Below, in pieces: positions 16,361-25,015 of a stretch of 64,000 bases of DNA. Below the pieces are notes generated by a model that saw only the letters and a program-made list of their open reading frames with translations, was not told the DNA's origin and ran no database searches. The stretch is from NCBI RefSeq assembly GCF_034933565.1, contig NZ_JAYFNG010000030.1:1-64000 (forward strand), given 5' to 3'. Position 1 is the first letter of the stretch, and every line of letters begins with the position of its first letter. The stretch is from Raineyella sp034933565 (GTDB taxonomy: Bacteria; Actinomycetota; Actinomycetes; Propionibacteriales; Propionibacteriaceae). The position numbers and the translations under genes were made by a program.

Positions 16361-17398
16361 ATGCCCGCCGCTGACCGTCCGATCCTGAGCATCGCGATCC
16401 CCTGCTACAACTCGGCCGACTACATGGACCACTGCGTCGAGTCGCTGCTGACGGGCGCGACCGACGTCGAGATCATCATCGTCGACGACGGCTCGACCAA
16501 GGACAACACGGCGGCGAAGGCCGACGCCTGGGGCCGTCGCCACCCCGACACGATCAAGGTCATCCACCAGGAGAACAAGGGCCACGGCGGCGCGGTGAAC
16601 GCCGGCCTGGCCGCGGCGACCGGGCACTACTTCCGGGTGGTCGACTCCGACGACTGGCTCGGCCGCGACGCCCTGGGCCTGCTGCTCAGCAAGCTGCGCG
16701 GGTTCGTGGCGTCCGGCGATCCGGTCGACCTCGTGGTGACGAACTACGTGTACGAGCACGTCGCCACCGGCAGCCGTCGGGTGATCCGCTACCTCGGCCC
16801 GCTGCCGACCAACAAGAAGGTCGCCTGGGAGAAGACCCGGCTCTTCGCGCTGGGGCAGAACATCCTGATGCACGCCGCGACGTACCGGACCCAGGTGCTG
16901 CGGGACAGCGGCGTGGTGCTGCCCGAGCACACCTTCTACGTGGACAACATCTACGTGTATGTGCCGCTGCCGAACGTCAGGACCCTCTACTACCTGCCGG
17001 TCGACCTCTACCACTACTTCATCGGCCGCGACGACCAGTCGGTCAACGAGTCCGTGATGCTGGGGCGTCTCGACCAGCAGATGCGGGTCACTCGGGCGAT
17101 GGTCGAGGCGCACAAGTTGCCCGAGGGGATCCCGGACCGCAAGCTGGCCCGGTACATGGAGAACTACCTGGCGCTGATCGTCGCGGCGTCGTCGATCTTC
17201 GCCATCATCCGAGGCGACGAGGAGGCGCTGGAGATGCGCCGGTCGATGTGGGAACACATCGACTCGGTCGATCCGGACCTGCGGGCGCGGCTGGGCCGTC
17301 ACTTCGTGGTGCTCGGCTCCAACCTCGCCGGGCCGCTGGGCCGGCGGCTGTCGATCGCCGGCTACCGGATCGCGCAGCGGCTGTTCCACTTCAACTGA
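16361..17398 (+). CDS. Glycosyltransferase family 2
   Basis: 345 aa. It begins directly after the mutase stop codon, so expression is coupled. The GT-A fold is clear: ILSIAIPCYNSADYM, IIIVDDGSTKDN, and the metal-binding VVDSDDWLG. No membrane segment is obvious apart from a mildly hydrophobic patch near residue 270. As the partner of glf it may be a galactofuranosyltransferase, but the donor is an inference from position only. Confidence 0.88.
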   Translation: MPAADRPILSIAIPCYNSADYMDHCVESLLTGATDVEIIIVDDGSTKDNTAAKADAWGRRHPDTIKVIHQENKGHGGAVNAGLAAATGHYFRVVDSDDWLGRDALGLLLSKLRGFVASGDPVDLVVTNYVYEHVATGSRRVIRYLGPLPTNKKVAWEKTRLFALGQNILMHAATYRTQVLRDSGVVLPEHTFYVDNIYVYVPLPNVRTLYYLPVDLYHYFIGRDDQSVNESVMLGRLDQQMRVTRAMVEAHKLPEGIPDRKLARYMENYLALIVAASSIFAIIRGDEEALEMRRSMWEHIDSVDPDLRARLGRHFVVLGSNLAGPLGRRLSIAGYRIAQRLFHFN

Positions 17399-17431
17399 GC
17401 AGGCGGCGCCCCGTCCCTGACTGAGCGGGCG

Positions 17432-17460
17432 GCCCCGTCCGGCTCAGCGCAGGACGGGGC
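17432..17460. terminator. Bidirectional hairpin between convergent genes
   Basis: GCCCCGTCC (17432-17440) and GGACGGGGC (17452-17460) form a perfect 9-bp stem with an 11-nt loop. The right arm overlaps the last codons of the DMT transporter. No U tract. Confidence 0.55.
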
Positions 17461-18340
17461 GCTCGTCCCAGGACTTGTCGAGCCGGGTCAGCACCACCAC
17501 GCCGGTGACCGCCAGTGCGGCGAAGAGGACCATCGTGACGGCGGCCGGCACGTCCAGCAGCCGTCCCTCGCCGAGGACAGCGATGCCGTACGTCACGGCG
17601 ATGACCGGGCTGGTGATGGTCGTCGAGCCGACCACGATCTCGCTGGGCCCGGTGGCGAAGCCCTGCTGGATCATCCAGCCGGCGGTCAGGCTGCCCAGCG
17701 CCAGGGCGATCAGGATCGTCCACAGCAGCGGGGAGTGCATCCAGTTGACCTTGCGGATGAAGTCGATCAGCGACTTCACCAGGGCCGCCTCGAGGCCGTA
17801 GAGCATCGCCCCGCCGGAGGACCACAGCAGGCAGCGCCAGTGCTTGGGGCCGTGGGCGCCGAGCAGGCCGAAGGCGAGGGTGAGCAGGTAGACCACTGCG
17901 GCCCCGATCGCGACGCGCACCCCGTTGAGGTCGGAGCGCGGCACGGCGTGCAGGGCGCTCTGGACGGTGAAGGCGGCGGTGGCGCCCACGGTGAGGGTCA
18001 CCGCCAGGCCGACCCGGCGCCGGATCCGCTGGTGGTGCAGCCGGGCCTGGATCAGGATCGACCACGGGAAGGCCAACAGCCCGACCGGCTGGACCACGCT
18101 CACCGGGGCCAGCGACAGGGCGATGATCTGCAGGATCGCCGAGATGCCGAGCAGGACCGCGCCCGCCAGCCACCGGCGCGAGGTGACCGTCTGCAGGAAT
18201 GCCCGGAAGCCGAGCGGGCGCTTCTCCTCGTTGCGATGCACCTTGCGCTTGATGGCGCGGTGCTGGAACGAAGCGGAGAGTGCGTAGCAGAACGAACCGA
18301 CGACGACCAGGATGATCGCGAGCGTGGTGTTCTGACCCAC
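17444..18340 (-). CDS. DMT-superfamily membrane transporter
   Basis: 298 aa with about nine to ten hydrophobic segments in an EamA/DMT-like arrangement: TLAIILVVVGSFCYALSASF at the N-terminus, LLGISAILQIIALSLAPVSV, and a second half ending AALAVTGVVVLTRLD. The exported or imported compound is unknown. GTG 18340 is chosen because AAGGAG lies just upstream; a TAGGTT -10 box is at about 18402-18407. An in-frame GTG at 18400 is less likely. Confidence 0.75.
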   Translation of the reverse strand: MGQNTTLAIILVVVGSFCYALSASFQHRAIKRKVHRNEEKRPLGFRAFLQTVTSRRWLAGAVLLGISAILQIIALSLAPVSVVQPVGLLAFPWSILIQARLHHQRIRRRVGLAVTLTVGATAAFTVQSALHAVPRSDLNGVRVAIGAAVVYLLTLAFGLLGAHGPKHWRCLLWSSGGAMLYGLEAALVKSLIDFIRKVNWMHSPLLWTILIALALGSLTAGWMIQQGFATGPSEIVVGSTTITSPVIAVTYGIAVLGEGRLLDVPAAVTMVLFAALAVTGVVVLTRLDKSWDERPVLR

Positions 18341-18610
18341 GGTTCTCCTTCGGTCGGGTGTGTGGCGGCTGTGCAGATGTTGTGACAGCCATGTCTGCAC
18401 CCAAACCTAGGGCCGGGCGGGTCCGCGCCGCGAACCGGGGCCCCGTCCGCGGGGGACCTTCCAGGAATGTCCCCCAGCGCGCCCGGGCCGGCGGGCCCTC
18501 GGCGGATCGGTCCGCTCCGCCGGAGGCGCTCGCCCCCGGCCGGAGACAGCCGGGCTCACGGTGGTGGTCGGGGTCCGGTCCGGAGGCAGCCGGGTCGCTC
18601 CGGGTGATGG

Positions 18611-20371
18611 TCAGGCGCCGGGTGCGACGCCGAGGGCGAGCTCCGCTGCGGCCCAGCCGGCGCGCAGCCGACGGTCGTGACTGGCCACGACCACCGCGCC
18701 GGGGTAGTCCGGGAGGGACCGCTCGAGCTGGGTGGCCAGCAGCAGCGAGAAGTGGTTCGTCGGCTCGTCGAGCAGCAGCACGTCCGGCGGTGCGGCGAGC
18801 AGGATCGCCAGGTCCAGACGGCGGCGCTGACCGACGCTGAGGGTGCCCAACGGCCGCTCCTCGTCCCGGCCCGCGACCAGGCCGAACCGACCCAGCGGCG
18901 TACGCCCGGCCCGGTCGGCCCCGACCGCCTCCCGGTAGGTGTCGAGGACCGTACGGTCCGGGTCGCGGGGCACGATGTCCTGGCCGAGCAGCCCGACCGA
19001 CAGCCGCCCCACCCGCGACACCGTCCCGGTGGTGGGGGTCAGGGTGCCGGCGAGGATCGCCAGCAGGGTCGACTTCCCGGAGCCGTTCGGGCCGGTGACC
19101 AGCAGCCGGGTGGTGACGCCGAGTGCGACCGAGATCGGTGCCAGCCGCCCGGGGATCGCCACCTCGGTGGCGACCAGGACCGGCCCGGGCGTCCGCCCCC
19201 GCGGGGACGGTGTGCCGGCCAGGCCGCTGAACCGCAGCTCGGCCGGTGGCCTGCGCACCTGGGCCGCCTCGAGCGCGGCCAGCGCGGCGGAGGCGTCGGT
19301 GACCCGGCGCGACACGACGGTGGCGTTGCGGTCGGCGTAGAACTTCTTCGCGGCCCTGCCCTCGGTGCGGGGTGCCCGGCCGGCGTGCCCGACGGTGTGG
19401 TCGGCGCGGACGCGCCGGCGGAGCCGCTCGAGCTCGGCCTGTTCGTCGCGGTACTGCCGTTCCCAGCGCTCCCGGGCTGCGTCCCGCTCGGCCCGGTAGG
19501 CCGTGTAGCTGCCGGCGTAGCGGGTCACCCCGAAGCCCGACCCGGGCGAGTCGCGGTCGTGGCGGACGGCCGCGTACGCCACCGGCGCGGGATCCAGGTC
19601 GAGGAGGACGGTGGCCGCCTCGTCGAGGAACGCCCGGTCGTGGCTGGCCAGCAGCACCGGGCCGGTCCACCCGGCGAGCAGGTCGACGAGCAGGGCGGTG
19701 GCCGCGTCGTCCAGGTGGTTGGTGGGCTCGTCGAGCAGCAGGGTGTCGGGCCGGCGGACCAGCAGCCAGGCCAGCGACAGTCGGGCCACCTGGCCCCCGG
19801 ACATGGCCTCGGCCTTGCGGTCGGCGCGGATCGCGCCCAGACCGAGGCCCTCGACGAGCCGGTCGACCAGGTGCCCGGCCTGCCAGGCCTGCCGGGCCTC
19901 GGCCTCCTGCAGGGCGGCCTCGAAGCGGTCGGCCGCCGAGGCCTCGCCGCGGGCCATCGCCTCACCCGCGGCCTCCACCCGGCGGGCGATCGCACGCAGC
20001 GGCGCCACGGCGTCGGCCAGCACCTCGGCGCGGGTGAGCCCGAGCGGGAACGGCGGCTGCTGGTGGAACAGGCCGACGCTCCCGGGGGCGGTGACGATGC
20101 CGGTGTCGGGCCGGTCGAGGCCGGCGACGATCCGCAGCAGGGTCGACTTGCCGGATCCGTTCTCCCCGATCAGGCAGGCCCGGGCGCCGGACGCCACCAA
20201 GAAGGACACGTCGGTGAGCACCCGACGGTCGGCGAAGGAGCGGGAGACCCCGTCCACCCGCAGGTGGTCGGCGCCCGCGGCCGACGAGGCCGCCAGGGGA
20301 GCGCGGGCGGACCGCCGAGCGGCACCGGGGGTGCCGGCGTGGGGGTGCGAAGAAATATGCGATGACGGCAT
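18611..20371 (-). CDS. ABC-F family ATPase
   Basis: 586 aa with two ABC domains and no membrane segment. Walker A motifs are GENGSGKST (N-terminal half) and GPNGSGKST (C-terminal half). Signatures are MSGGQVARLS and LSVGQRRRLD; Walker B is LLLDEPTNHLD in the first half and LLLDEPTNHFS in the second. The linker of charged residues (ERWERQYRDEQAELERLRRR) is the ABC-F hallmark that reaches into the ribosome. Members act in translation or protect ribosomes from antibiotics; which applies here is open. The signature and Walker B variants in the second half are mild. The upstream leader looks like an attenuator. Confidence 0.88.
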   Translation of the reverse strand: MPSSHISSHPHAGTPGAARRSARAPLAASSAAGADHLRVDGVSRSFADRRVLTDVSFLVASGARACLIGENGSGKSTLLRIVAGLDRPDTGIVTAPGSVGLFHQQPPFPLGLTRAEVLADAVAPLRAIARRVEAAGEAMARGEASAADRFEAALQEAEARQAWQAGHLVDRLVEGLGLGAIRADRKAEAMSGGQVARLSLAWLLVRRPDTLLLDEPTNHLDDAATALLVDLLAGWTGPVLLASHDRAFLDEAATVLLDLDPAPVAYAAVRHDRDSPGSGFGVTRYAGSYTAYRAERDAARERWERQYRDEQAELERLRRRVRADHTVGHAGRAPRTEGRAAKKFYADRNATVVSRRVTDASAALAALEAAQVRRPPAELRFSGLAGTPSPRGRTPGPVLVATEVAIPGRLAPISVALGVTTRLLVTGPNGSGKSTLLAILAGTLTPTTGTVSRVGRLSVGLLGQDIVPRDPDRTVLDTYREAVGADRAGRTPLGRFGLVAGRDEERPLGTLSVGQRRRLDLAILLAAPPDVLLLDEPTNHFSLLLATQLERSLPDYPGAVVVASHDRRLRAGWAAAELALGVAPGA

Positions 20372-20461
20372 CAGGATCCTGGGAGGGCAGCGGGAATCCC
20401 GCCGGGCAGGGCCTCGGGCGCGGGACGGACTCGATCCTCAGGACAGCACGGGCTGAGTCTA
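20372..20461 (-). promoter_or_regulatory. ABC-F leader with leaderless mini-ORF and alternative pairings
   Basis: Reverse strand: TAGACT (20461-20456), six bases, then GTG CTG TCC TGA (20449-20438), a leaderless frame of three codons. Downstream are TCCCGC, GCGGGA and TCCCGC segments that can pair in two exclusive ways. AGGATC at the mini-ORF stop is complementary to GATCCT just before the ABC-F ATG. This suggests translation-dependent attenuation. It has not been folded by computer. Confidence 0.4.
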
Positions 20462-20508
20462 CCCCGGGACGTACGGGCCGGACCAGCACGTACGGTCGGC
20501 GGCCGTCG

Positions 20509-20633
20509 GCGGCGTACGGCCGGGGTCGGGATCCGTGGCGATCAGCGGGCCGTCGGCGGCATACGGCCGGCGGCGTACGGGGGGCGGTGGATCAGCGGCG
20601 TACGGGCAGCGGCGTACGGCCGGGGTCGGGATC
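20509..20633. repeat. 25-bp direct repeat, copies 100 bp apart
   Basis: GCGGCGTACGGCCGGGGTCG plus GGATC occurs at 20509-20533 and again at 20609-20633, the second touching the stop codon of the next gene. Shorter GGCGTACGG repeats fill the space between. No gene in the stretch. Confidence 0.8.
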
Positions 20634-21261
20634 AGCGGCGGACCGGCCGCAGGGAGTCCAGGGCGGCGCGGACCACGGGGTGCGGGCAGAGCGGCTCGAT
20701 CAGGATGACGTCGTGCATCCGCGGGGCGGACTGGCGCTGGTAGACGTCGGGGAAGCCGGTCATCGCCGCGGTGAGGAAGGCTGTGCTGCAGGGCTGCCAG
20801 CCGCCATCGGCGAGCCGGGGCAGCCAGCCCTCGCGCAGCTCGTCCCACTCTTGCTGCTTGAGGTCGAGACAGTCGGCGAGGAACCCGATGGTGTCCACCA
20901 CCTCGTCGTCACGGACCACCTCGGCGCCCATCGCCACGACGGGTTGGTCCCGGTCCCACTGGACGACCCGGCCGGGATCGTCGAAGGTGAGCCGGGCGCA
21001 GCGCTGTTCGATCTCGGCGAACGGCTCCATCAGGACGTCGGCGACCAGGGTCTGCGGGGAGCGGGCGACGAGGACCTGGTCGAGCAGGTCGAGGTCGGTG
21101 GTCCCGGCCGGGAACACGCCGATCGGCAGCGGGCGCGGCGTCAGATCGGCCCGGCGTGCGGCGAGCTGGCCCATCGTCGTCGCGATCTCGGCGAACGGGT
21201 GGAGCTCACGGGCCCACAGGTGAGCCTCCGCCACCGTGTCCGTCCAGGTGAACTCGATCAT
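20632..21261 (-). CDS. Hypothetical protein
   Basis: 209 aa, not recognised. It begins MIEFTWTDTVAEAHLWAREL and has a mixed alpha/beta pattern, no membrane segment, and Trp-rich motifs (EWDELREGWLPRLADGGW). The ending PHPVVRAALDSLRPVRR is basic. GAGGGG lies five bases before the ATG, so the start is firm. It follows the DinB-like gene on the same strand after 175 nt, so the two could form a unit. Function unknown. Confidence 0.65.
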   Translation of the reverse strand: MIEFTWTDTVAEAHLWARELHPFAEIATTMGQLAARRADLTPRPLPIGVFPAGTTDLDLLDQVLVARSPQTLVADVLMEPFAEIEQRCARLTFDDPGRVVQWDRDQPVVAMGAEVVRDDEVVDTIGFLADCLDLKQQEWDELREGWLPRLADGGWQPCSTAFLTAAMTGFPDVYQRQSAPRMHDVILIEPLCPHPVVRAALDSLRPVRR

Positions 21262-21269
21262 TGCTGCCC

Positions 21270-21425
21270 CTCTGCCTGGTTCCGGCTCGTCTGGTTCCGA
21301 CGGTGCCTGGCCCCGACTCCGTCTGGTTCCGACTGCGCCTGGCTTCGGCCGTGTGTGTTCGGTCCGTGCGTGTTTCCGGCTCGGCCTGGTTCCGGCTGGC
21401 TTGGTCGGAGTCCTTGTCCGGTTCC
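21270..21425. repeat. Degenerate CTGGTTCCG repeats
   Basis: About six imperfect copies of CTGGTTCCG(A/G)CT fill the gap between the hypothetical and DinB-like genes. Spacing is irregular. Confidence 0.5.
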
Positions 21426-21436
21426 AGTGTGCCGGG

Positions 21437-21982
21437 TCAGCGCTCCGCGTCGGCCAGGTGGTGCTGCACCTCGTGCAGCCAGTAATCGGCCAAGGACGCG
21501 ATGGTGAAGCGCATGCCGTCCGCGCGCAGCCCGGGCCGTTGCCAGGCGTCCTCCTCCAGTGCGGCGAACAGCTCGGCGGCGCGATGGGCCGCCGTCTCGT
21601 AGTCGGAGGCGACCGAGCGCGGGTCGCGAGCGTTGTAGTCGCCCTCGACGGCGGCGACCTCACCGTCCCACTCCGCGAAGGTCGGCGTGTCCTCCGACCG
21701 CATCTGCTCGACCCGGGTGGTGAACACCCGATGGACGTCCAGCACGTGGCAGGCGTACTCCAGCGGCGACCACACGTCGGGTTCGGGACGTACGGCCACG
21801 TCGGCGCGCTCCAGCACGACTCGCCAGCGTCCGATCGAGTCGGTCAGCCGTGCGGGGATCGCACTGAGCGGACGGATCGGCCGGAAGCCGCACTGCGCGC
21901 AGCCCTCGAAGCCGGCCACCGTCCAGTCGGTCGTGTCGGGACGGGACGGGGTGCTGTGCGCCGGCCGGCGAGAGATCTCCAC
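21437..21982 (-). CDS. DinB-family protein
   Basis: 181 aa. The four-helix-bundle DinB pattern is visible with candidate metal-binding histidines in YACHVLDVHRV and YWLHEVQHHLA. Related actinobacterial proteins are metal-dependent, some thiol (mycothiol)-dependent, transferases or hydrolases. A CAQCG at the N-terminus is unusual. GTG 21982 is chosen because TACGAT ends six bases before it, giving a leaderless start. Confidence 0.75.
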   Translation of the reverse strand: MEISRRPAHSTPSRPDTTDWTVAGFEGCAQCGFRPIRPLSAIPARLTDSIGRWRVVLERADVAVRPEPDVWSPLEYACHVLDVHRVFTTRVEQMRSEDTPTFAEWDGEVAAVEGDYNARDPRSVASDYETAAHRAAELFAALEEDAWQRPGLRADGMRFTIASLADYWLHEVQHHLADAER

Positions 21983-21988
21983 CCCTGC

Positions 21989-21994
21989 ATCGTA
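21989..21994 (-). promoter_or_regulatory. -10 box TACGAT of a leaderless transcript
   Basis: Reverse-strand TACGAT, six bases before GTG 21982 of the DinB-like gene. Confidence 0.5.
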
Positions 21995-22209
21995 GGTTTC
22001 GTCCCCGTCGCAGGGCCAGAGCCGGCGGCCCGTACGCATCGCGGGCCGCGCCCGGCGTACGCATCGCGCATCGTGAGCCGAGCCCGGCGTACGCACCGCT
22101 TCGTTGACCCGCCCGACGGAGGGGGCGGGGATCTTCGCCGCGTCTCAGCGCGCTCCGGCTATCGTCGGGGGGGCGTACGTCTCCCGATGGGCCCGACCGC
22201 TTGGATGCC

Positions 22210-22884
22210 ATGACCTTCATCACGTTCCTGCACTCCATCCCTCCGCTGGCGGTCTACCTCGTCATCGGGCTGCTGGTCGGTGTGGAGAGCATCGGGGTGC
22301 CCGTCCCCGGGGAGACGGCGCTGATGACGGGGTCGCTGATGAGCACCCGTCCCGACCTGCACCTGTCCGGGGTGTGGGTGGCGGTGGCCGCCTTCACCGG
22401 CGCGGTGGTCGGGGACTCGATCGGGTACAGCGTCGGCCGGCACTACGGACCGTCGCTGCTCGACCGGCTGGCCCGACGGTTCCCGCGCCATGTCACGGCG
22501 GACCGGATCGCGTACGCCGAACACCTCTTCGACCGCTACGGCACCGGCACGGTCTTCGTCGGACGGTTCATCGCCCTGTTACGGATGTTCGCCGGCCCGC
22601 TCGCGGGCACCCTGCGGCTGACCTATCCCCGCTTCCTGATGGCCAACGCCGCGGGCGCGGCCTGCTGGGCCGGGGGGATCTCGATCATCATCCACCTGCT
22701 CGGTGCAGCCGCCGACCGCTACCTCAAGGACGCGAGCTGGGTCCTGCTGGTGGTCGTCCTGGCGGCCGGCCTGGTCGTCGGGCGGGTGGTCGGGCGCTCG
22801 TTCGAGCATCGGGTGGAGCGGTACGCCGCCGAACGGCTCGCCGCCGACGGTGGGTCGGCCGATCCGCCCGCACCGGGGCAGTGA
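22210..22884 (+). CDS. DedA-family membrane protein
   Basis: 224 aa. The DedA/SNARE-associated signature is complete: VESIGVPVPGETALMTGS, then VVGDSIGYSVGRHYG and FVGRFIALLRMFAGPLAG, with about five hydrophobic segments. DedA proteins are linked to lipid carrier (undecaprenyl phosphate or phosphatidylethanolamine) flipping and membrane homeostasis. ATG 22210 is preferred over TTG 22201. No good ribosome site is seen. Confidence 0.88.
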   Translation: MTFITFLHSIPPLAVYLVIGLLVGVESIGVPVPGETALMTGSLMSTRPDLHLSGVWVAVAAFTGAVVGDSIGYSVGRHYGPSLLDRLARRFPRHVTADRIAYAEHLFDRYGTGTVFVGRFIALLRMFAGPLAGTLRLTYPRFLMANAAGAACWAGGISIIIHLLGAAADRYLKDASWVLLVVVLAAGLVVGRVVGRSFEHRVERYAAERLAADGGSADPPAPGQ

Positions 22885-22997
22885 CCGGCGCCCCGCTCCC
22901 GGGCCGGGCCGCAGTGGCTCCGGCGGGGCGGGGGATGCAGCGGAGTGGAGTGCTGGTCGCGCTGGATGCAGCGGAGCGGGGCTGTGGCGGAGCGGGG

Positions 22998-23645
22998 TCA
23001 GAAGCTCGAGGCGATCGAGGCGACGAGGTTGACCGTCGAGGCCAGGATCACCGCGCCGAGCAGGTAACTGAGCAGGGTGTGGCGCAGCACCGTACGGCGG
23101 ATCGCCTTGCCGGTGATGTCGGTGTCGCTGACCTGGTAGGTCATCCCCAGGGTGAAGGACAGGTAGGCGAAGTCCTGGTAGTCGGGGTCCTCGTCCTGGT
23201 TGAAGTCGACTCCTCCGTCGCCGTCGTAGTAGAGGCGGGCGTAGCGGACGGTGAACAGGACGTGCACCAGCACCCAGGAGGCGGCGACGCAGAGCACGCC
23301 GAGTCCGGTCTCGATGATCGCCGCGACGCCCTTCTGGGAGCCCGCGGCCAGCAGGACGCCGACCCCGACCAGGCTCGCCATCGAGGCGACCAGCAGGATG
23401 ACGTCGGTGGCGCCGCGCCCGGCGTCCTCCTCGGTGGCGTGGGAGCGGGTGTCCGCCGGGTCCATGCCGGCGACGATGGCCCAGGTCCACGCGCAGTAGA
23501 CCCCGGCGGTGACGATCCAGCCCGACACGGCCGCGGCCTCGGGGCGCCAGGTGAGCATCACCACGGCCCCGGCGACCACCCCCAGCGCCAGGCTCACGAT
23601 CAGTCGGACCAGCACCAACCGGTGAAACGGGCGTGCAGTGCTCAC
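22998..23645 (-). CDS. DUF1345 membrane protein
   Basis: 215 aa with five hydrophobic segments. The DUF1345 pattern is seen: a long first half of membrane helices, then HVLFTVRYARLYY, DEDPDYQDFAYLSFTLGMTY and TLLSYLLGAVILASTVNLVA. No function is known for the family. GAGGAG five bases before GTG 23645 fixes the start. Confidence 0.85.
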   Translation of the reverse strand: MSTARPFHRLVLVRLIVSLALGVVAGAVVMLTWRPEAAAVSGWIVTAGVYCAWTWAIVAGMDPADTRSHATEEDAGRGATDVILLVASMASLVGVGVLLAAGSQKGVAAIIETGLGVLCVAASWVLVHVLFTVRYARLYYDGDGGVDFNQDEDPDYQDFAYLSFTLGMTYQVSDTDITGKAIRRTVLRHTLLSYLLGAVILASTVNLVASIASSF

Positions 23646-23860
23646 ATCGTCTCCTCTCGTCGGCGGGCCGTCGGCGGGCCGGTGGATCGTCTGCGGAACG
23701 GCCCCGTGGCGACCCGCGGTGGCACGGTGCCGCCCGCCCGACACCGGTCCGTCACAGCCTGCTGCTAGGTTCGCCGCACGCGGACGTCCGCAGCGGGCCC
23801 GCCCCACGGTGTGCTCGCAGGCACGTGTCGCACATTATGGACCGAATCCGGGAGGATCCC

Positions 23861-24805
23861 ATGGCCGGTGGACTCGCCGCCCTGCTCGATGACGTGGCGA
23901 TGATCGCGAAAGCCGCCAGCGCCACCACCACCAAGGCGATGGGTGTGGTGGTCGACGACGCCGCGGTGACCCCGCAGTACGTGGCCGGGATCCACCCGAG
24001 CCGTGAGCTGCCGGTCATCTGGCGGATCGCCAGGGGGTCACTGGTCAACAAGGCGATCCTGATCGTCCTGCTGCTGGTGCTCGACCACTTCCTGCCGGTC
24101 GTGCTCACCCCGCTGCTCATGCTGGGTGGTCTCTACCTCTCCTTCGAGGGCGCGGAGAAGCTCCTCGACGCGGTCCGCGGGGGCGGGCACAGGATGCCGG
24201 AGGAGCCCGGGCAGGGCGGGCCGGCGGTGGACCGCGGCGCCGCGGAGGAGCGGACCCTGGTGAACGGCGCCGTCCGTACGGACTTCATCCTGTCCGCCGA
24301 GATCATGGTGATCTCCCTGGCGACGGTGAACGCCGGCCGCTCCTCGTCCATGGCGCTGCTGCCGAAGACGCTCATCCTGGTGCTGGTGGCCGTGACGCTG
24401 ACCGCCGTCGTGTACGGGGCGGTCGCGCTGATCGTCAAGATGGACGACATCGGCCTGGTGCTCGAGGGGCGGGAGCGTCGCGGCTCCCGGCGGGTCGGCG
24501 CCGCGCTGGTGGCGGCCATGCCGGTGGTGCTGTCGGTGCTGTCGACCGTCGGCATCGCCGCGATGCTGTGGGTCGGTGGGCACATCCTCGTCACCGGCGC
24601 GAACACCCTGGGCTGGCACGCCCCGGCCGATCTGCTGCACCATCTCGCTGCGCCGGCGCACGAGGTCCCCGGCGTCGGTGGGCTGCTGGCCTGGCTGATC
24701 GACACCCTCGGCTCAGCCGTGGTCGCGATCGTGCTCGGTGGCCTCCTGGTGGGTATCACCCACCTGGTGCCGTCGCGGCGCCACGACGGGCACCGAAGCG
24801 CCTGA
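23861..24805 (+). CDS. DUF808 (YedI-like) membrane protein
   Basis: 314 aa. The family N-terminus MAGGLAALLDDVAMIAKAAS is typical, followed by TTTKAMGVVVDDAAVTPQYV and several hydrophobic segments, ending with a C-terminal helix VVAIVLGGLLVGITHLV. Role unknown. GGGAGGAT just before the ATG sets the start. The gene is divergent from the DUF1345 gene and convergent with copA. Confidence 0.88.
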   Translation: MAGGLAALLDDVAMIAKAASATTTKAMGVVVDDAAVTPQYVAGIHPSRELPVIWRIARGSLVNKAILIVLLLVLDHFLPVVLTPLLMLGGLYLSFEGAEKLLDAVRGGGHRMPEEPGQGGPAVDRGAAEERTLVNGAVRTDFILSAEIMVISLATVNAGRSSSMALLPKTLILVLVAVTLTAVVYGAVALIVKMDDIGLVLEGRERRGSRRVGAALVAAMPVVLSVLSTVGIAAMLWVGGHILVTGANTLGWHAPADLLHHLAAPAHEVPGVGGLLAWLIDTLGSAVVAIVLGGLLVGITHLVPSRRHDGHRSA

Positions 24806-24961
24806 CCGGCCTGGACCCCGACCGGCGTCCCCCGGACCGGCCTGGACCCCGACCGGCGTCCCCCGGACCGGCGTTGACCCGGACCGGCGTCCCCCGGACC
24901 GGCGTTGACCCGGACCGGCGTCCCCCCGGACCGGCGTTGACTTTGCCCGGCGTTGGCCCTG
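24806..24961. repeat. 31-bp tandem repeat, 5 units
   Basis: Units start at 24806, 24837, 24868, 24899 and 24931 (the last shifted by one extra C). Units 1-2 begin CCGGCCTGGACCCCGACCGG; units 3-4 begin CCGGCGTTGACCCGGACCGG; all end GCGTCCCCCGGA. The fifth is degenerate. They lie between convergent genes. Confidence 0.9.
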
Positions 24962-24983
24962 CCCGGTGTTCCCCCGGACCCTC

Positions 24984-25011
24984 GGCGTACGGCCCGGCCG
25001 GGCCGTACGCC
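24984..25011. terminator. Perfect 28-nt palindrome, likely bidirectional terminator
   Basis: GGCGTACGGCCCGG directly followed by its reverse complement CCGGGCCGTACGCC. It ends four bases before the copA stop codon and serves convergent DUF808 and copA genes. No U tract, as is common in this group. Confidence 0.65.
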
Positions 25012-25015
25012 GGCG

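Noticed and set aside
13241..17389. Very long open frame on the minus strand (1382 codons) opposite the GH13, glf and glycosyltransferase genes
   Set aside because: It mirrors the codon structure of GC-rich genes on the + strand, which have clear domains; the antisense product is Arg/His/Asp-rich with no recognisable fold. The same holds for the long minus-strand frames at 3937-7161 and 37847-41410.
24806..24961. 31-bp repeats considered as a CRISPR array
   Set aside because: Units are directly adjacent with no spacers and no cas gene is near.
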